A model generated the notes under the pieces. It did no database searches, was not told the origin of the DNA, and saw only the letters and a list, made by a program, of their open reading frames with translations. The translations under genes and the position numbers were made by a program. This document shows positions 15,326-29,390 of a stretch of 64,000 nucleotides of DNA, piece by piece (within the stretch, counting starts at the first letter, position 1; each line of letters starts with the position of its first letter). The stretch lies in assembly GCF_001956915.1 (NCBI RefSeq), contig NZ_MLJO01000004.1:62001-126000 (forward strand). Direction: 5' to 3'. Source of the stretch: Intrasporangium flavum. Lineage in GTDB: Bacteria > Actinomycetota > Actinomycetes > Actinomycetales > Dermatophilaceae.

Positions 15326-16423
15326 GTGCACACGGAGCCGACCGTCCCGACCCCCGCCCTCGCGTCGCCGTCGAGCGCACCAGCCCCCGTCGACCCGCCG
15401 GTGCTCGAGTGGGGCCCCGAGGCCGACGCTGGGAGCACCGCCGGCGGCACCGCCTCGAGCCCGGCCTCGGGCGCCGCACGCCACCCGCTCCTGGGCCTGG
15501 GCGTCGCCCTCGCCTCGGCCGCGGCGTTCGCGACGTCGGGCGCCTTCGCCAAGCCGCTGCTGCTCGCCGGCTGGGCACCGGGAGCCGTCGTCACGATGCG
15601 CATCACCCTGGCCGCGGTCGTGCTGCTCGTGCCGACGGTGATCTCGCTGCGCGGACGGTGGGGTGTGCTGCGGCGCAACGGCCGGGCCGTCGTCGGCTAC
15701 GGGCTCACCGGTGTCGCCGGCTGCCAGCTGGCCTACTTCAACGCCGTGACGCACCTGTCGGTCGGCGTCGCGCTGCTGCTCGAGTACCTCGCCCCCGTCC
15801 TCATCGTGGGCTGGCTCTGGGTGCGGCACCGCCGCGCGCCACGACGCCTCACCCTGGCCGGCATCGGCCTGGCGGTCCTCGGGCTGCTCCTTGTCCTCGA
15901 CGTCGCCGGGGGCGCCCGGCTCGACGTCGCGGGCGTCCTCTGGGGCCTCGGCGCGGCCGTCTGCCTCGTCCTCTACTTCCTGCTCGCCGACCACGTCGAC
16001 GCCGACCTGCCGCCGATGGCGCTCGCCGGCGCCGGGCTCGTCGTCGGGGCCGTCGTGCTCTGGGCCGCCGGGCTCACCGGCGTCATGGACATGACCCGGG
16101 GCTCCGAGGCCGTGACCCTCGGCGACGCGGTCGTGCCCTGGTGGGTGCCGGTGCTCGTCATCGCGCTCGTGGCCGCGGCGTTCGCCTACGTCACCGGGAT
16201 CGCGGCCGTGCGGATGCTCGGGGCCAAGGTCGCCTCCTTCGTCGCGCTGACCGAGGTGCTCTTCGCCGTCCTCTTCGCGTGGGTCGTCCTCGGCGAGCTG
16301 CCCACGGCACTGCAGCTGGCCGGCGGCGTCCTCATCGTCGGCGGCGTCGTCGCCGTGCGCGCCGACGAGGCCCGCCCCGTCCTGCCGGCAGCGGACGGGG
16401 CGCCGGAGCGCACGGACGCCTGA
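15326..16423 (+). CDS. EamA/DMT family transporter (RhaT/RarD-like)
   Basis: The 365-residue protein has about 55 soluble Ala/Pro-rich N-terminal residues, then ten hydrophobic segments in two EamA repeats. These include GVALASAAAFATSGAFAKPLL and a second repeat ending AWVVLGELPTALQLAGGVLIVGG. Such proteins usually export amino acids or metabolites. GTG at 15326 follows CTGGAGG (15314-15320). The CGNR-type regulator is divergent, with an operator-like inverted repeat between them. Confidence 0.85.
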   Translation: MHTEPTVPTPALASPSSAPAPVDPPVLEWGPEADAGSTAGGTASSPASGAARHPLLGLGVALASAAAFATSGAFAKPLLLAGWAPGAVVTMRITLAAVVLLVPTVISLRGRWGVLRRNGRAVVGYGLTGVAGCQLAYFNAVTHLSVGVALLLEYLAPVLIVGWLWVRHRRAPRRLTLAGIGLAVLGLLLVLDVAGGARLDVAGVLWGLGAAVCLVLYFLLADHVDADLPPMALAGAGLVVGAVVLWAAGLTGVMDMTRGSEAVTLGDAVVPWWVPVLVIALVAAAFAYVTGIAAVRMLGAKVASFVALTEVLFAVLFAWVVLGELPTALQLAGGVLIVGGVVAVRADEARPVLPAADGAPERTDA

Positions 16424-16516
16424 GCGTCCCGGCCGGTCTGCGGGCGCGGACGGAACGCCCGACATGTCTCGACGCGTCCCGACGCGTCCCGACGCGCCGT
16501 CCGGAGTTCGGAGACC

Positions 16517-16522
16517 TACGCT
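16517..16522 (+). promoter_or_regulatory. -10 box for the phosphoesterase gene
   Basis: TACGCT ends 6 bases before GTG 16529, giving a likely leaderless message. Just upstream, 16471-16500 is a 10-base tandem run of GACGCGTCCC (two exact copies and a partial third). Confidence 0.4.
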
Positions 16523-16528
16523 GGGCGG

Positions 16529-17650
16529 GTGCTGCGGCGACGCGTCCCCCTCGCCGTGACGGCCCTGGCGCTCGTCGCGGCCCTGGCCGCCTGCGCCCGC
16601 ACCAGCGCTCCCGCGCAGCAGGCCGGCACGACCCGGCCGGCCGGCGTCGGCGCCCGCCCCGCCGCGACCGCCACGGCGTCCCCCGAGGCGGGCGAGGTCA
16701 CGCGTCCGGCCCGGCAGCGTCCGGCGACGCTGCACGTCACCGCGGTCGGCGACTACGGCTCGACGAGCGCGAGCTCGGGGGTGCTGCGCGGCATCGCCGC
16801 CGCGCGCCCCGACCTGCACCTGGCCCTCGGCGACCTCTCGTACGGCTCGAACGGCGGGGAGGCGGCCTGGTGCCGCTTCGTCACCGACCACGTCGGCACC
16901 CGCCTGCCGTTCGAGCTGCTCTCGGGCAACCACGAGAGCAACGGTGAGAACGGGCGCATCGACGCGTTCACGGCCTGCCTGCCCAACCGCCTCGCCGGCC
17001 TCACCGGCCGGTACGGGCGCGAGTGGTACGTCGACGAGCCCGCCGGACACCCGCTCGTGCGCTTCGTCATGATCTCGCCGGCGCTCCCGTTCGCCGACGG
17101 CACGTGGGACTACGCCAAGGGGACGAGCCACTACGCGTGGACGGCCGCCGCGATCCGCGGTGCGCGGGCGGCCGGCATCCCGTGGGTCGTCGTCGGCATG
17201 CACGAGCCGTGCATCAGCGTCGGCCGGTACGGGTGCACCGTCGGCACCGACGTCGTCGACCTGCTCCTCGCCGAGCGCGTCGACGTCGTCCTGACCGGTC
17301 ACGAGCACCTCTACCAGCGCAGCAAGGCGCTGCGGCTCGGCCCGGGCTGCCCGGGCATCACCCCCGGCCGGTACGTGCCGGCCTGCGTGGGCGCGAGCGG
17401 GAACGCCCTCGAGGCCGGTGTCGGCACCGTGTTCGTCACGGTCGGCACCGGCCGCATCCCGCTGCGCGAGGTGTCGGCCACCGACCCCGAGGCCGGCTAC
17501 TTCGCGGCGACGTCGGGGTCCAACCGCGTCCCGACGTACGGCTTCGCCGACCTCGAGGTCACGCCCGCGACCCTCCGCCTCGGCTTCACCGGCACGTCCG
17601 GGTCGGGCTTCGCCGACCGCGTCGTGCTCACCCGCACCCCGTCACCGTGA
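16529..17650 (+). CDS. Secreted metallophosphoesterase lipoprotein
   Basis: The 373-residue protein has a signal peptide ending in the lipobox LAAC, with Cys22 as the lipid anchor. A Pro/Ala/Thr linker leads to a calcineurin-like phosphoesterase domain: VGDYG (about 73), LALGDLSYG, LSGNHES (about 132), VGMHEPC and TGHEHLYQRS (about 256). These supply the usual Asp, Asn and His ligands of a two-metal centre. It resembles bacterial purple acid phosphatase-like enzymes. It acts outside the membrane, on an unknown phosphoester. Confidence 0.87.
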   Translation: MLRRRVPLAVTALALVAALAACARTSAPAQQAGTTRPAGVGARPAATATASPEAGEVTRPARQRPATLHVTAVGDYGSTSASSGVLRGIAAARPDLHLALGDLSYGSNGGEAAWCRFVTDHVGTRLPFELLSGNHESNGENGRIDAFTACLPNRLAGLTGRYGREWYVDEPAGHPLVRFVMISPALPFADGTWDYAKGTSHYAWTAAAIRGARAAGIPWVVVGMHEPCISVGRYGCTVGTDVVDLLLAERVDVVLTGHEHLYQRSKALRLGPGCPGITPGRYVPACVGASGNALEAGVGTVFVTVGTGRIPLREVSATDPEAGYFAATSGSNRVPTYGFADLEVTPATLRLGFTGTSGSGFADRVVLTRTPSP

Positions 17651-17709
17651 CGGCGGCGTGGCCGGGCGGCGTGGCGCGCAGCGGGGGAGTCCGGGGTGCG
17701 GTCCGCGGA

Positions 17710-17739
17710 TTTCGCCCGCACGGCGATGTCCCCTAAGAT
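17710..17739 (+). promoter_or_regulatory. Promoter of rplY
   Basis: TTTCGC (17710-17715) and TAAGAT (17734-17739) are 18 bases apart. The predicted start near 17746 leaves a leader of about 200 bases before rplY. Confidence 0.45.
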
Positions 17740-17745
17740 CGGAGG

Positions 17746-17944
17746 GTTGCCTCGGCGAGGGACGACGCACGGCTGCTCCGGCAGTCGCGGCAGGTCCGTG
17801 ATCGACGCGGAAGACCGGCCACCCGGATCACGGGTCAGGTCCGCCTCTGCGTGCGGACCCGGCTGACAGGTCGTCCCACCCGCGCGCCGTCCCGCGTCGA
17901 GGCCGACCACATCACCGCTCGTCCCACGACCCCCAGGAGTCCCC
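17746..17944 (+). promoter_or_regulatory. Structured 5' leader of rplY
   Basis: Two stems are readable. CCGTGATC (17796-17803) pairs with GATCACGG (17826-17833), and GGTCCGC (17838-17844) pairs with GCGGACC (17853-17859). The ribosome site CAGGAG lies just before the GTG. A long folded leader before a ribosomal protein gene suggests feedback by the protein on its own message, but no known L25 leader model can be assigned by eye. Confidence 0.4.
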
Positions 17945-18634
17945 GTGTCCTCCGACATCACCAAGCTCGTCGCCGTCAAGCGTACGGAGTTCGGCAAGGG
18001 CGCTGCCCGCAAGATCCGCCGCTCCGGCAACATCCCCGCCGTCATCTACGGCCACGGCACCGAGCCGGTCCACATCTCGCTGCCGGGCCACGACACCATG
18101 CTCGCGCTCAAGCACGTCAACGCGCTGCTGACGATCGTCGTCGAGGGCGACGAGCAGCTCGCGCTCGCCAAGGACGTCCAGCGCGACCCGATCAAGCCGG
18201 TCATCGAGCACGTCGACCTCGTCGTCGTGCGTCGCGGCGAGAAGGTCACGGTCGACGTCCCGGTCCACCTCGAGGGTGAGGCCGCCGCCGAGACCGTCGT
18301 CACGCTCGACCACGCCACGCTGCAGCTGCTCGTGGCCGCCACCGACATCCCCGAGAACGTCGTCGTCTCGGTCGAGGGCCTCGAGGCCGGCACGCAGGTG
18401 CTCGCCGGCGCCGTCGAGCTGCCCTCGGGCGCCGAGCTCGTCACCGACGCCGAGGCGCTCGTCGTCAACGTCACGCAGGCCGTGTCCGCCGAGGCCCTCG
18501 AGGCCGAGCTCGCCGAGGCCGAGGCCGAGGCCGGTATCGAGCGCGAGGAGCACGAGGAGCCCGCCGAGGGCGAGGCCGCCGAGGCTGCCGAGGGCGAGTC
18601 CGAGGACAAGCCCGCCGAGGGCGACGAGGCCTGA
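17945..18634 (+). CDS. rplY: 50S ribosomal protein L25/general stress protein Ctc
   Basis: The 229-residue protein has an N-terminal L25 5S-rRNA-binding domain (TEFGKGAARKIRRSGNIPAVIYGHG) and a TL5/Ctc C-terminal domain. It ends in an acidic tail of Glu/Ala repeats from about residue 180. GTG at 17945 follows CAGGAG. It precedes pth, as in most actinobacteria, with a strong GC hairpin between them. Confidence 0.96.
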   Translation: MSSDITKLVAVKRTEFGKGAARKIRRSGNIPAVIYGHGTEPVHISLPGHDTMLALKHVNALLTIVVEGDEQLALAKDVQRDPIKPVIEHVDLVVVRRGEKVTVDVPVHLEGEAAAETVVTLDHATLQLLVAATDIPENVVVSVEGLEAGTQVLAGAVELPSGAELVTDAEALVVNVTQAVSAEALEAELAEAEAEAGIEREEHEEPAEGEAAEAAEGESEDKPAEGDEA

Positions 18635-18648
18635 GTCTCGTCCCCGCC

Positions 18649-18674
18649 GCGCCGGCCCGGCCCCGGGCCGGCGC
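18649..18674 (+). terminator. GC-rich hairpin between rplY and pth
   Basis: GCGCCGGCCCGG (18649-18660) pairs perfectly with CCGGGCCGGCGC (18663-18674). There is no U-run after it. It may be a partial terminator or an mRNA-processing structure within the rplY-pth unit. Confidence 0.5.
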
Positions 18675-18697
18675 ACCCCCCACCATCGAGGAAGGTC

Positions 18698-19288
18698 ATG
18701 GACACCTGGCTCGTCGTCGGACTGGGAAACCCCGGTCCGGAGTACGCCGGTAACCGCCACAACGTCGGCGCCATGGCCATCGAGGAGCTGGTCGCCCGCG
18801 ACGCCGCGGGCGGCCGCGCCTCGTTCAAGGCCCACAAGGCCCGGGCCCGCGTCGCCGAGGTGCGGTTGCGCGTCGGTGGCCCGAAGCTCGTCCTCGCGGT
18901 GCCCTCGACGTACATGAACACCTCGGGCGGTCCCGTCGCCGGGCTGCTCAAGTACTACGACGTGCCCGTCGAGCGGCTCGTCGTGCTCCACGACGAGCTC
19001 GACATCGACGCCGGCCTGGTCCGGCTCAAGCGCGGCGGCGGCGAGGGCGGCCACAACGGCCTGCGCTCGATCAGCCAGTCGGTCGGGTCCAAGGACTACT
19101 ACCGGGTCCGCCTCGGCATCGGCCGCCCGCCGGGCCGCCAGGACCCCGCCGACTTCGTCCTGCGCGACTTCGGCAAGGCCGAGCGCGAGGAGCTGCCGTT
19201 CCTGCTCGGCGACGCCGCCGACGCCGTCGAGGCGATCGTCGAGGTCGGCCTGACCGACGCGCAGCAGCGGTTCCACGCCCCGCGCTGA
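18698..19288 (+). CDS. pth: Peptidyl-tRNA hydrolase
   Basis: The 196-residue protein frees tRNA from drop-off peptidyl-tRNA. The family motifs [17 protein letters not shown] (with the catalytic His), [23 protein letters not shown] and [13 protein letters not shown] are all present. The start ATG 18698 follows GAGGAAGG. The length is normal. Confidence 0.97.
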   Translation: MDTWLVVGLGNPGPEYAGNRHNVGAMAIEELVARDAAGGRASFKAHKARARVAEVRLRVGGPKLVLAVPSTYMNTSGGPVAGLLKYYDVPVERLVVLHDELDIDAGLVRLKRGGGEGGHNGLRSISQSVGSKDYYRVRLGIGRPPGRQDPADFVLRDFGKAEREELPFLLGDAADAVEAIVEVGLTDAQQRFHAPR

Positions 19289-19333
19289 GGCGGCCCCGCC
19301 CGCACCGGACGCGGCGGCGTCACCGCCCCGACC

Positions 19334-19339
19334 TAGACT
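19334..19339 (+). promoter_or_regulatory. -10 box before mfd
   Basis: TAGACT lies 10 bases before the ATG at 19350. GGAGG lies between them at 19341-19345, so the message probably has a very short leader. Confidence 0.35.
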
Positions 19340-19349
19340 GGGAGGCCTG

Positions 19350-22985
<3,636 letters not shown>

Positions 22986-23017
22986 GATGTCTGACGCATC
23001 CGCCTGAGGAGGAACCA

Positions 23018-23605
23018 GTGAAGTCTCTGTCAGCACGGCCCACCACCACGGGTCGGCGTGTCGCCGCGGCACTCGTCGCAGGCGCGAGCGCCGTCTCGCT
23101 CCTCGGTGGGTGCGGCTTCGCGACGCGCCAGCAGGCCGCCGCCGTCGTCAACGGCCACGTCATCACCGAGGCCGACGTGCAGGCGTCGTACGAGCAGCTG
23201 CAGGCGGCCAAGCTCGACTTCAGCCAGGACGCCATCGTCATGGGCCTCGTCGCCGGCCCGCTGCTCGACGAGGCCATGCAGGCCTCGGGCGGCTGGAAGC
23301 CCGACGAGACCTACGCCGCGGTCCTCGCGACGATCCCGGACCCGACGCAGACGACGAAGGACTTCGTCGCCGCGGCCGCGCTGGTCAACTCCCAGACGAT
23401 GACGCCCGCCGAGGTCACCGCCTACCGCAAGGCCCTCCAGAACGCCGACATCTCCCTCAACCCGAAGTTCGGGACGGTCAAGAAGGTCGACCAGGGACCG
23501 GTGTACTTCACCTTCGGCACCGCCGCCCCCGACTGGATCAAGCCGCAGTCCAACGCGGCCGCCTCGGGCACCACCCCGGCCCCGGCCGAGACGACCGCGC
23601 CCTGA
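23018..23605 (+). CDS. SurA-N-like lipoprotein
   Basis: The 195-residue protein has a signal peptide with lipobox LGGC (Cys32), so it should be anchored outside the membrane. The segment AAVVNGHVITEADVQASYEQL resembles the start of SurA/PrsA-type chaperones. No PPIase domain is evident. GTG at 23018 follows GAGGAGGAAC. A lipoprotein of this kind between mfd and mazG is common in actinobacteria. Its function is unproven. Confidence 0.75.
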   Translation: MKSLSARPTTTGRRVAAALVAGASAVSLLGGCGFATRQQAAAVVNGHVITEADVQASYEQLQAAKLDFSQDAIVMGLVAGPLLDEAMQASGGWKPDETYAAVLATIPDPTQTTKDFVAAAALVNSQTMTPAEVTAYRKALQNADISLNPKFGTVKKVDQGPVYFTFGTAAPDWIKPQSNAAASGTTPAPAETTAP

Positions 23606-24600
23606 CCGGCCGCCTGGTCCTGCTCGTCTCGACGCCGCGCATCGCGCCGGGGCTGCTGACGCGTGAGGCCTGGGCCACGCTCGGGTCCGCCACGACCGTG
23701 TGGGGCATGCCCGACGAGCCGCAGGTCTCCGCGATCGTCGACGCCGGCATCGAGGTGGGCCTGCCCGCGCTCGACGCGGCGGGCGAGGCCGACGTCATCT
23801 CGGCTCCCGACCTCGCCCGTGCCCTCGTCGCGGCGGCCGGGGAGGGCGACGTCGTGTGGGTCGGGTCCGCCGACGGCGACCCGGGCCTGAGCGATGCCGT
23901 CGCCGTCGAGGTGAGCCGGCTGCCCGAGCCGCCCGACGTCGAGCTGCTCATCGCCTCCTTCGACGTGCCGGGCTCGCGCCTCCTCGACGTCGTGGCCGTC
24001 ATGGACCGGCTCCGCTCGCCCGGGGGCTGCCCCTGGGACGCCGAGCAGACCCCGCAGACGCTCGTGCCGTACCTGCTCGAGGAGGCTCACGAGGCCATCG
24101 AGGCCATCGAGTCGGGCGACCCCGCCCACGTGCGCGAGGAGCTCGGCGACCTGCTGCTCCAGGTGGCCTTCCAGGCGCGCGTCGCCGAGGAGCACCCGAG
24201 CGAGCCGTTCGGCATCGACGACGTCGCCGGCGAGCTCGTCGACAAGTTGGTGCGCCGCCACCCGCACGTCTTCGCCGACGTCGAGGCCGACACCGCCGAC
24301 GCCGTCGCGGCCAACTGGGACCAGATCAAGGCGGGGGAGAAGCAGCACCGCACGCACCCCGTCGAGGGCGTGCCGACCTCGCTGCCGGCGCTGGCCCGCG
24401 CCGAGAAGTACGTCGGCCGGCTCGAGAAGGCCGGCCGTGGCGACCTCGTCGACGCCGCCGTCGCGGGCGAGGACGTCGGCGCCCGCCTGCTCGCGCTCGT
24501 GCGCGAGGCCCGGGCCACCGGCACCGATGCCGAGGGCGCGCTGCGCGAGACGCTGCGGCGCCTCGCCGACGCGAGCGCCGACGGCGCCGACGCGTCCTGA
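23602..24600 (+). CDS. mazG: MazG family nucleotide pyrophosphohydrolase
   Basis: The C-terminal half is a MazG domain: RLRSPGGCPWDAEQTPQTL, LLEEAHEAIEAIESGD and REELGDLLLQVAFQARVAEE, with the Mg-binding Glu and Asp residues. It hydrolyses nucleoside triphosphates and clears damaged nucleotides. The N-terminal part RLVLLVSTPRIAPGLL is conserved in actinobacterial homologues. Yet no ATG, GTG or TTG occurs in frame near it: the first are GTG 23698 and ATG 23707, inside the domain. I place the start at CTG 23602, which overlaps the stop of the preceding gene. Confidence 0.85.
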   Translation: MTGRLVLLVSTPRIAPGLLTREAWATLGSATTVWGMPDEPQVSAIVDAGIEVGLPALDAAGEADVISAPDLARALVAAAGEGDVVWVGSADGDPGLSDAVAVEVSRLPEPPDVELLIASFDVPGSRLLDVVAVMDRLRSPGGCPWDAEQTPQTLVPYLLEEAHEAIEAIESGDPAHVREELGDLLLQVAFQARVAEEHPSEPFGIDDVAGELVDKLVRRHPHVFADVEADTADAVAANWDQIKAGEKQHRTHPVEGVPTSLPALARAEKYVGRLEKAGRGDLVDAAVAGEDVGARLLALVREARATGTDAEGALRETLRRLADASADGADAS

Positions 24601-24683
24601 CCGACGCGTCCTGACCCGCAGGTGAGGACCGCGCGTCCGGGCTCGCCCGCCGGACGCGTCCCGACGCGCCCGACGGACGTCAC

Positions 24684-24717
24684 GGGGCCACGCCACCGGA
24701 TGTGATGGCGTGGCCCC
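24684..24717. terminator. Hairpin terminator after mazG
   Basis: GGGGCCACGCCA (24684-24695) pairs perfectly with TGGCGTGGCCCC (24706-24717) around a 10-base loop. It lies between mazG and the convergent sugar-transferase gene, so it can serve both. Confidence 0.75.
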
Positions 24718-24805
24718 GCCCCACCCCCCGGCGGCGGTCAGGGATGCGCCGCTGGAGAGTCCCGTCGGGCGCGGTCAGGACACGACCGGCGGGAGTCCTT
24801 CGTCG

Positions 24806-26299
24806 TCAGTAGGCGCCTCGCGAGCGGAGCACGGCCTGCACGGTCTTGGTCAGGATCGACAGGTCCTGGACGACGGACCAGTTGTCGACGTAGTAGAGGT
24901 CGAGACGCACGGTGTCGTCCCACGAGAGGTCGCTGCGGCCGGAGACCTGCCAGAGACCGGTGACGCCGGGGCGCACGTGGAGGCGGCGCTGGACGTCGGG
25001 GGCGTACCGGCGCACCTCGGCCGGCAGCGCTGGACGCGGACCGACGAGGCTCATGTCGCCGTTGACGACGTTGATGAGCTGGGGCAGCTCGTCGATCGAG
25101 TAGCGCCGCATGAACGCCCCGACCCGGGTGATCCGCGGGTCGTGCTGGGCCTTGAAGAGGACGCCGTCGGCGTTCTGGTTCAGGTGCGTGATGCCGGCGA
25201 GGCGGGCCTCGGCGTCGACGACCATGCTGCGGAACTTCAGGCACTCGAAGAGCTCGCCGTCGCGGCCGACGCGGGTCTGGCGGAAGAGCACCGGGCCGCC
25301 GTCCTGCAGCTTGGTGGCGATGGCGAAGACGAGCATGACCGGCGAGGCGAGCAACAGCAGCAGCGTCGCGCCGAGGAAGTCGAAGGCCCGCTTGGACCAC
25401 CGCGCCGCCCCGAGGCTCTGCGGCGGTTCGACGTGCACGAGCGGCAGGCCGCCGACGGGTCGCATCGTCATGCGGCCCGAGGAGATGTCGCTGAGGCTCG
25501 GCACGACCGCCATCCCCACGTGGTGGCCCTCGAGGTCCCAGGCGATGCGACGGAAGTCGACGGCCGAGGGGAACGCCCCCTCGGTGAACACGATGAGGTC
25601 GGCCTTGGTCGCGAGCGCCGACTCGGCGGCGCGGGCCGTGTTGCCGACGACGGGCACCCCGCCCGGGGTCGACACGGTCGGGTGCGACGACGGCACGAGC
25701 GCGCCGACGATCTCGTAGCCCAGCCACGCCTCGCGCTCCAGGACGCGGGCGACGTCGTCGACGTGCGAGGCGGTGCCCGAGATGACGACGCGGGTCAGCA
25801 GGTGCCCGTGGGCGTGCGCCCGGTGCACCAGCCGGCGGGCGCTCCACCGCCAGACGAGCAGCATCGGCACGCCGATGACGAAGATGAGCACGAAGAACCC
25901 GCGCGAGAGGTTGAACTTCGTCAGGTAGCTCGCGATGCCGATCGCGCCGGCCGTCAGGCCGGCCGCGGAGCACACGCGGGCGTACTCGAGCGTGCCGACG
26001 CCGAGGGTGCTCGACGTGTAGGCCCCGACGAGCAGGTTCGCGACCATCCAGGCCGCGACGATCCACAGCCCCACCGACTGGGCGACGACGTTGACGTCGT
26101 TCGCCGCGTTGAACACGTCGAGACTCGTGCGACCGATGGCCGCCAGCGCCGTCGCGACGGTGATGAGGACGAGGTCACCTCCAGCGATCCCCAGCTGGAG
26201 GAGACGCTGTCCCCTCGACCGCTCGGTGAGAGGCTGCGTCGTCGGACGCGCACTCACATCGAGCAGGAAAACCCCCGTTTCACGCATGGGTTGACCCAT
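24806..26299 (-). CDS. Polyprenyl-phosphate sugar-1-phosphate transferase
   Basis: The protein of about 497 residues is WcaJ/CpsE-like. It transfers a sugar phosphate to undecaprenyl phosphate, the first step of an exopolysaccharide or cell-wall glycan. Four N-terminal membrane segments and a nucleotide-binding-like region precede the sugar-transferase domain (KRAFDFLGATLLLLLASP). That domain carries LFRQTRVGRDGELFECLKFRSM, SIDELPQLINVVNGDMSLVGPRP and RPGVTGLWQVSGRSD. No other polysaccharide gene adjoins it. Starts at 26323, 26299 and 26287 are all possible. Confidence 0.88.
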   Translation of the reverse strand: MGQPMRETGVFLLDVSARPTTQPLTERSRGQRLLQLGIAGGDLVLITVATALAAIGRTSLDVFNAANDVNVVAQSVGLWIVAAWMVANLLVGAYTSSTLGVGTLEYARVCSAAGLTAGAIGIASYLTKFNLSRGFFVLIFVIGVPMLLVWRWSARRLVHRAHAHGHLLTRVVISGTASHVDDVARVLEREAWLGYEIVGALVPSSHPTVSTPGGVPVVGNTARAAESALATKADLIVFTEGAFPSAVDFRRIAWDLEGHHVGMAVVPSLSDISSGRMTMRPVGGLPLVHVEPPQSLGAARWSKRAFDFLGATLLLLLASPVMLVFAIATKLQDGGPVLFRQTRVGRDGELFECLKFRSMVVDAEARLAGITHLNQNADGVLFKAQHDPRITRVGAFMRRYSIDELPQLINVVNGDMSLVGPRPALPAEVRRYAPDVQRRLHVRPGVTGLWQVSGRSDLSWDDTVRLDLYYVDNWSVVQDLSILTKTVQAVLRSRGAY

Positions 26300-28007
<1,708 letters not shown>

Positions 28008-28012
28008 GTCCC

Positions 28013-28720
28013 GTGGCCGACCGCACGCCGCCCCGTCCGGGTCGCTCGTCGTCGTCCTCGGCGTCGGGCCGCCCCGGTGGTGGCGGCGGGCGGCCGGCCT
28101 CCTCGCGGGCCTCGACCCCGCGCCCGTCCGGCTCGGCCTCCCGGCCGACGGGCGCCGGGGCACGGTCCGCAGGGGCCAGGGCCGGCTCGGCGGGCACCCG
28201 CCCCGGCACCTCGCGCGGCTCCGCCCGACCCAGCCGTCCCGGCCAGGGCAAGGAGCGCCCGGCGCTCGCGGCACGGGCCCGCACCACGGCTCCCGCCCCG
28301 CCGTCCGCGTCGACGGCCTGGGTGCGCGGCGCGATCCTGCTCGGCATCCTCGTCATGCTCGCCGTGACGATCGTGCCCACCCTGCGCTCGCTCATCCAGC
28401 AGCGCGGCGACACCGCGGCGATGCAGGAGCAGGTGCAGCAGCAGCGCCAGGACGTCCAGGACCTCCAGCGCCAGGTCGCGCTCTGGAAGGACCCCGCCTA
28501 CATCGAGCTGCAGGCCCGCGAGCGGCTCAAGTTCGTGCGGGTCGGCGACCGCGCCTACACGGTCATCGACCCGGGCGGCACCGACACCGGTGCCGCCACC
28601 GCCGCCAAGCCGGTCGTCGCCGCGCCGATGGCCAACGACGCCTCGCCCTGGTACGGCAAGGTCTGGCAGTCGGTCCAGATCGCCGACCGACCCACCGCCG
28701 GGCTCGCTCGCGGCCGGTGA
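28013..28720 (+). CDS. FtsB/DivIC-family septum formation protein
   Basis: The 235-residue protein has about 100 disordered Ser/Pro/Arg/Gly-rich cytosolic residues and one membrane helix (VRGAILLGILVMLAVTIVPTL). A short coiled coil follows (MQEQVQQQRQDVQDLQRQV), then WKDPAYIELQARERLKFVRVGD, the FtsB/DivIC signature. It should join the FtsL/FtsQ divisome complex. The gene lies 5 bases after eno, the usual actinobacterial position. Confidence 0.9.
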   Translation: MADRTPPRPGRSSSSSASGRPGGGGGRPASSRASTPRPSGSASRPTGAGARSAGARAGSAGTRPGTSRGSARPSRPGQGKERPALAARARTTAPAPPSASTAWVRGAILLGILVMLAVTIVPTLRSLIQQRGDTAAMQEQVQQQRQDVQDLQRQVALWKDPAYIELQARERLKFVRVGDRAYTVIDPGGTDTGAATAAKPVVAAPMANDASPWYGKVWQSVQIADRPTAGLARGR

Positions 28721-28775
28721 GGCCGGTGTGGGATCCTCGTGCGGCCAGCCGCACCCGACCGGAGCACCCGCACCC

Positions 28776-29390
28776 GTGAGCCAGACCCCGAGCCAGCCCG
28801 CCGACCCGGCCGACGCCGCCGCCCCCAGCGCCTCTGCCCCTGCCGGCGCACCCGACCCCGCCGACCTCGACGCCGTCGAGCGCCAGCTCGGCCGCCGGCC
28901 CCGTGGCGTCGCCGCCGTGGCGCACCGCTGTCCGTGCGGTGAGCCCGACGTCCTGCGCACCGAGCCGCGGCTGCGCGACGGCACGCCGTTCCCGACGACG
29001 TACTACGCCACCTGCCCGCGCCTCACCGGCGCGATCAGCACGCTCGAGAGCGGTGGCCTCATGAGGGACATGACGGCCCGCCTCGAGCAGGACGCCGACC
29101 TCTCTGCCGCCTACACCGCGGCCCACGAGCACTACCTGGCCCGGCGCGGCGAGCTCGGCCGGGTGCCCGAGATCGAGGGCATCTCCGCCGGCGGCATGCC
29201 GACGCGCGTCAAGTGCCTCCATGTCCTCATCGCCCACTCGCTCGCGGCCGGGCCCGGGGTCAACCCGCTCGGCGACGAGGCGCTCGAGGCGCTCGAGCCC
29301 TGGTGGACGCCGACCTCGTGCGCGGCCCAGCACGCCGCCGAGGACGCCGCCGCCGCCGAGGACGCCGCCGGCGCGGGCTCCGATGGCTGA
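28776..29390 (+). CDS. DUF501 family protein
   Basis: The 204-residue protein belongs to DUF501, of unknown function and nearly always found between ftsB-like and ppx genes. Conserved blocks are VERQLGRRPRGVAAVAHRCPCG, PFPTTYYATCPRLTGAI and GGMPTRVKCLHVLIAHSLA. Three cysteines and a His in these blocks could bind a metal. An acidic Ala-rich tail ends the protein. GTG at 28776 follows GGAG. Its end overlaps the ppx start by 8 bases. Confidence 0.85.
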   Translation: MSQTPSQPADPADAAAPSASAPAGAPDPADLDAVERQLGRRPRGVAAVAHRCPCGEPDVLRTEPRLRDGTPFPTTYYATCPRLTGAISTLESGGLMRDMTARLEQDADLSAAYTAAHEHYLARRGELGRVPEIEGISAGGMPTRVKCLHVLIAHSLAAGPGVNPLGDEALEALEPWWTPTSCAAQHAAEDAAAAEDAAGAGSDG

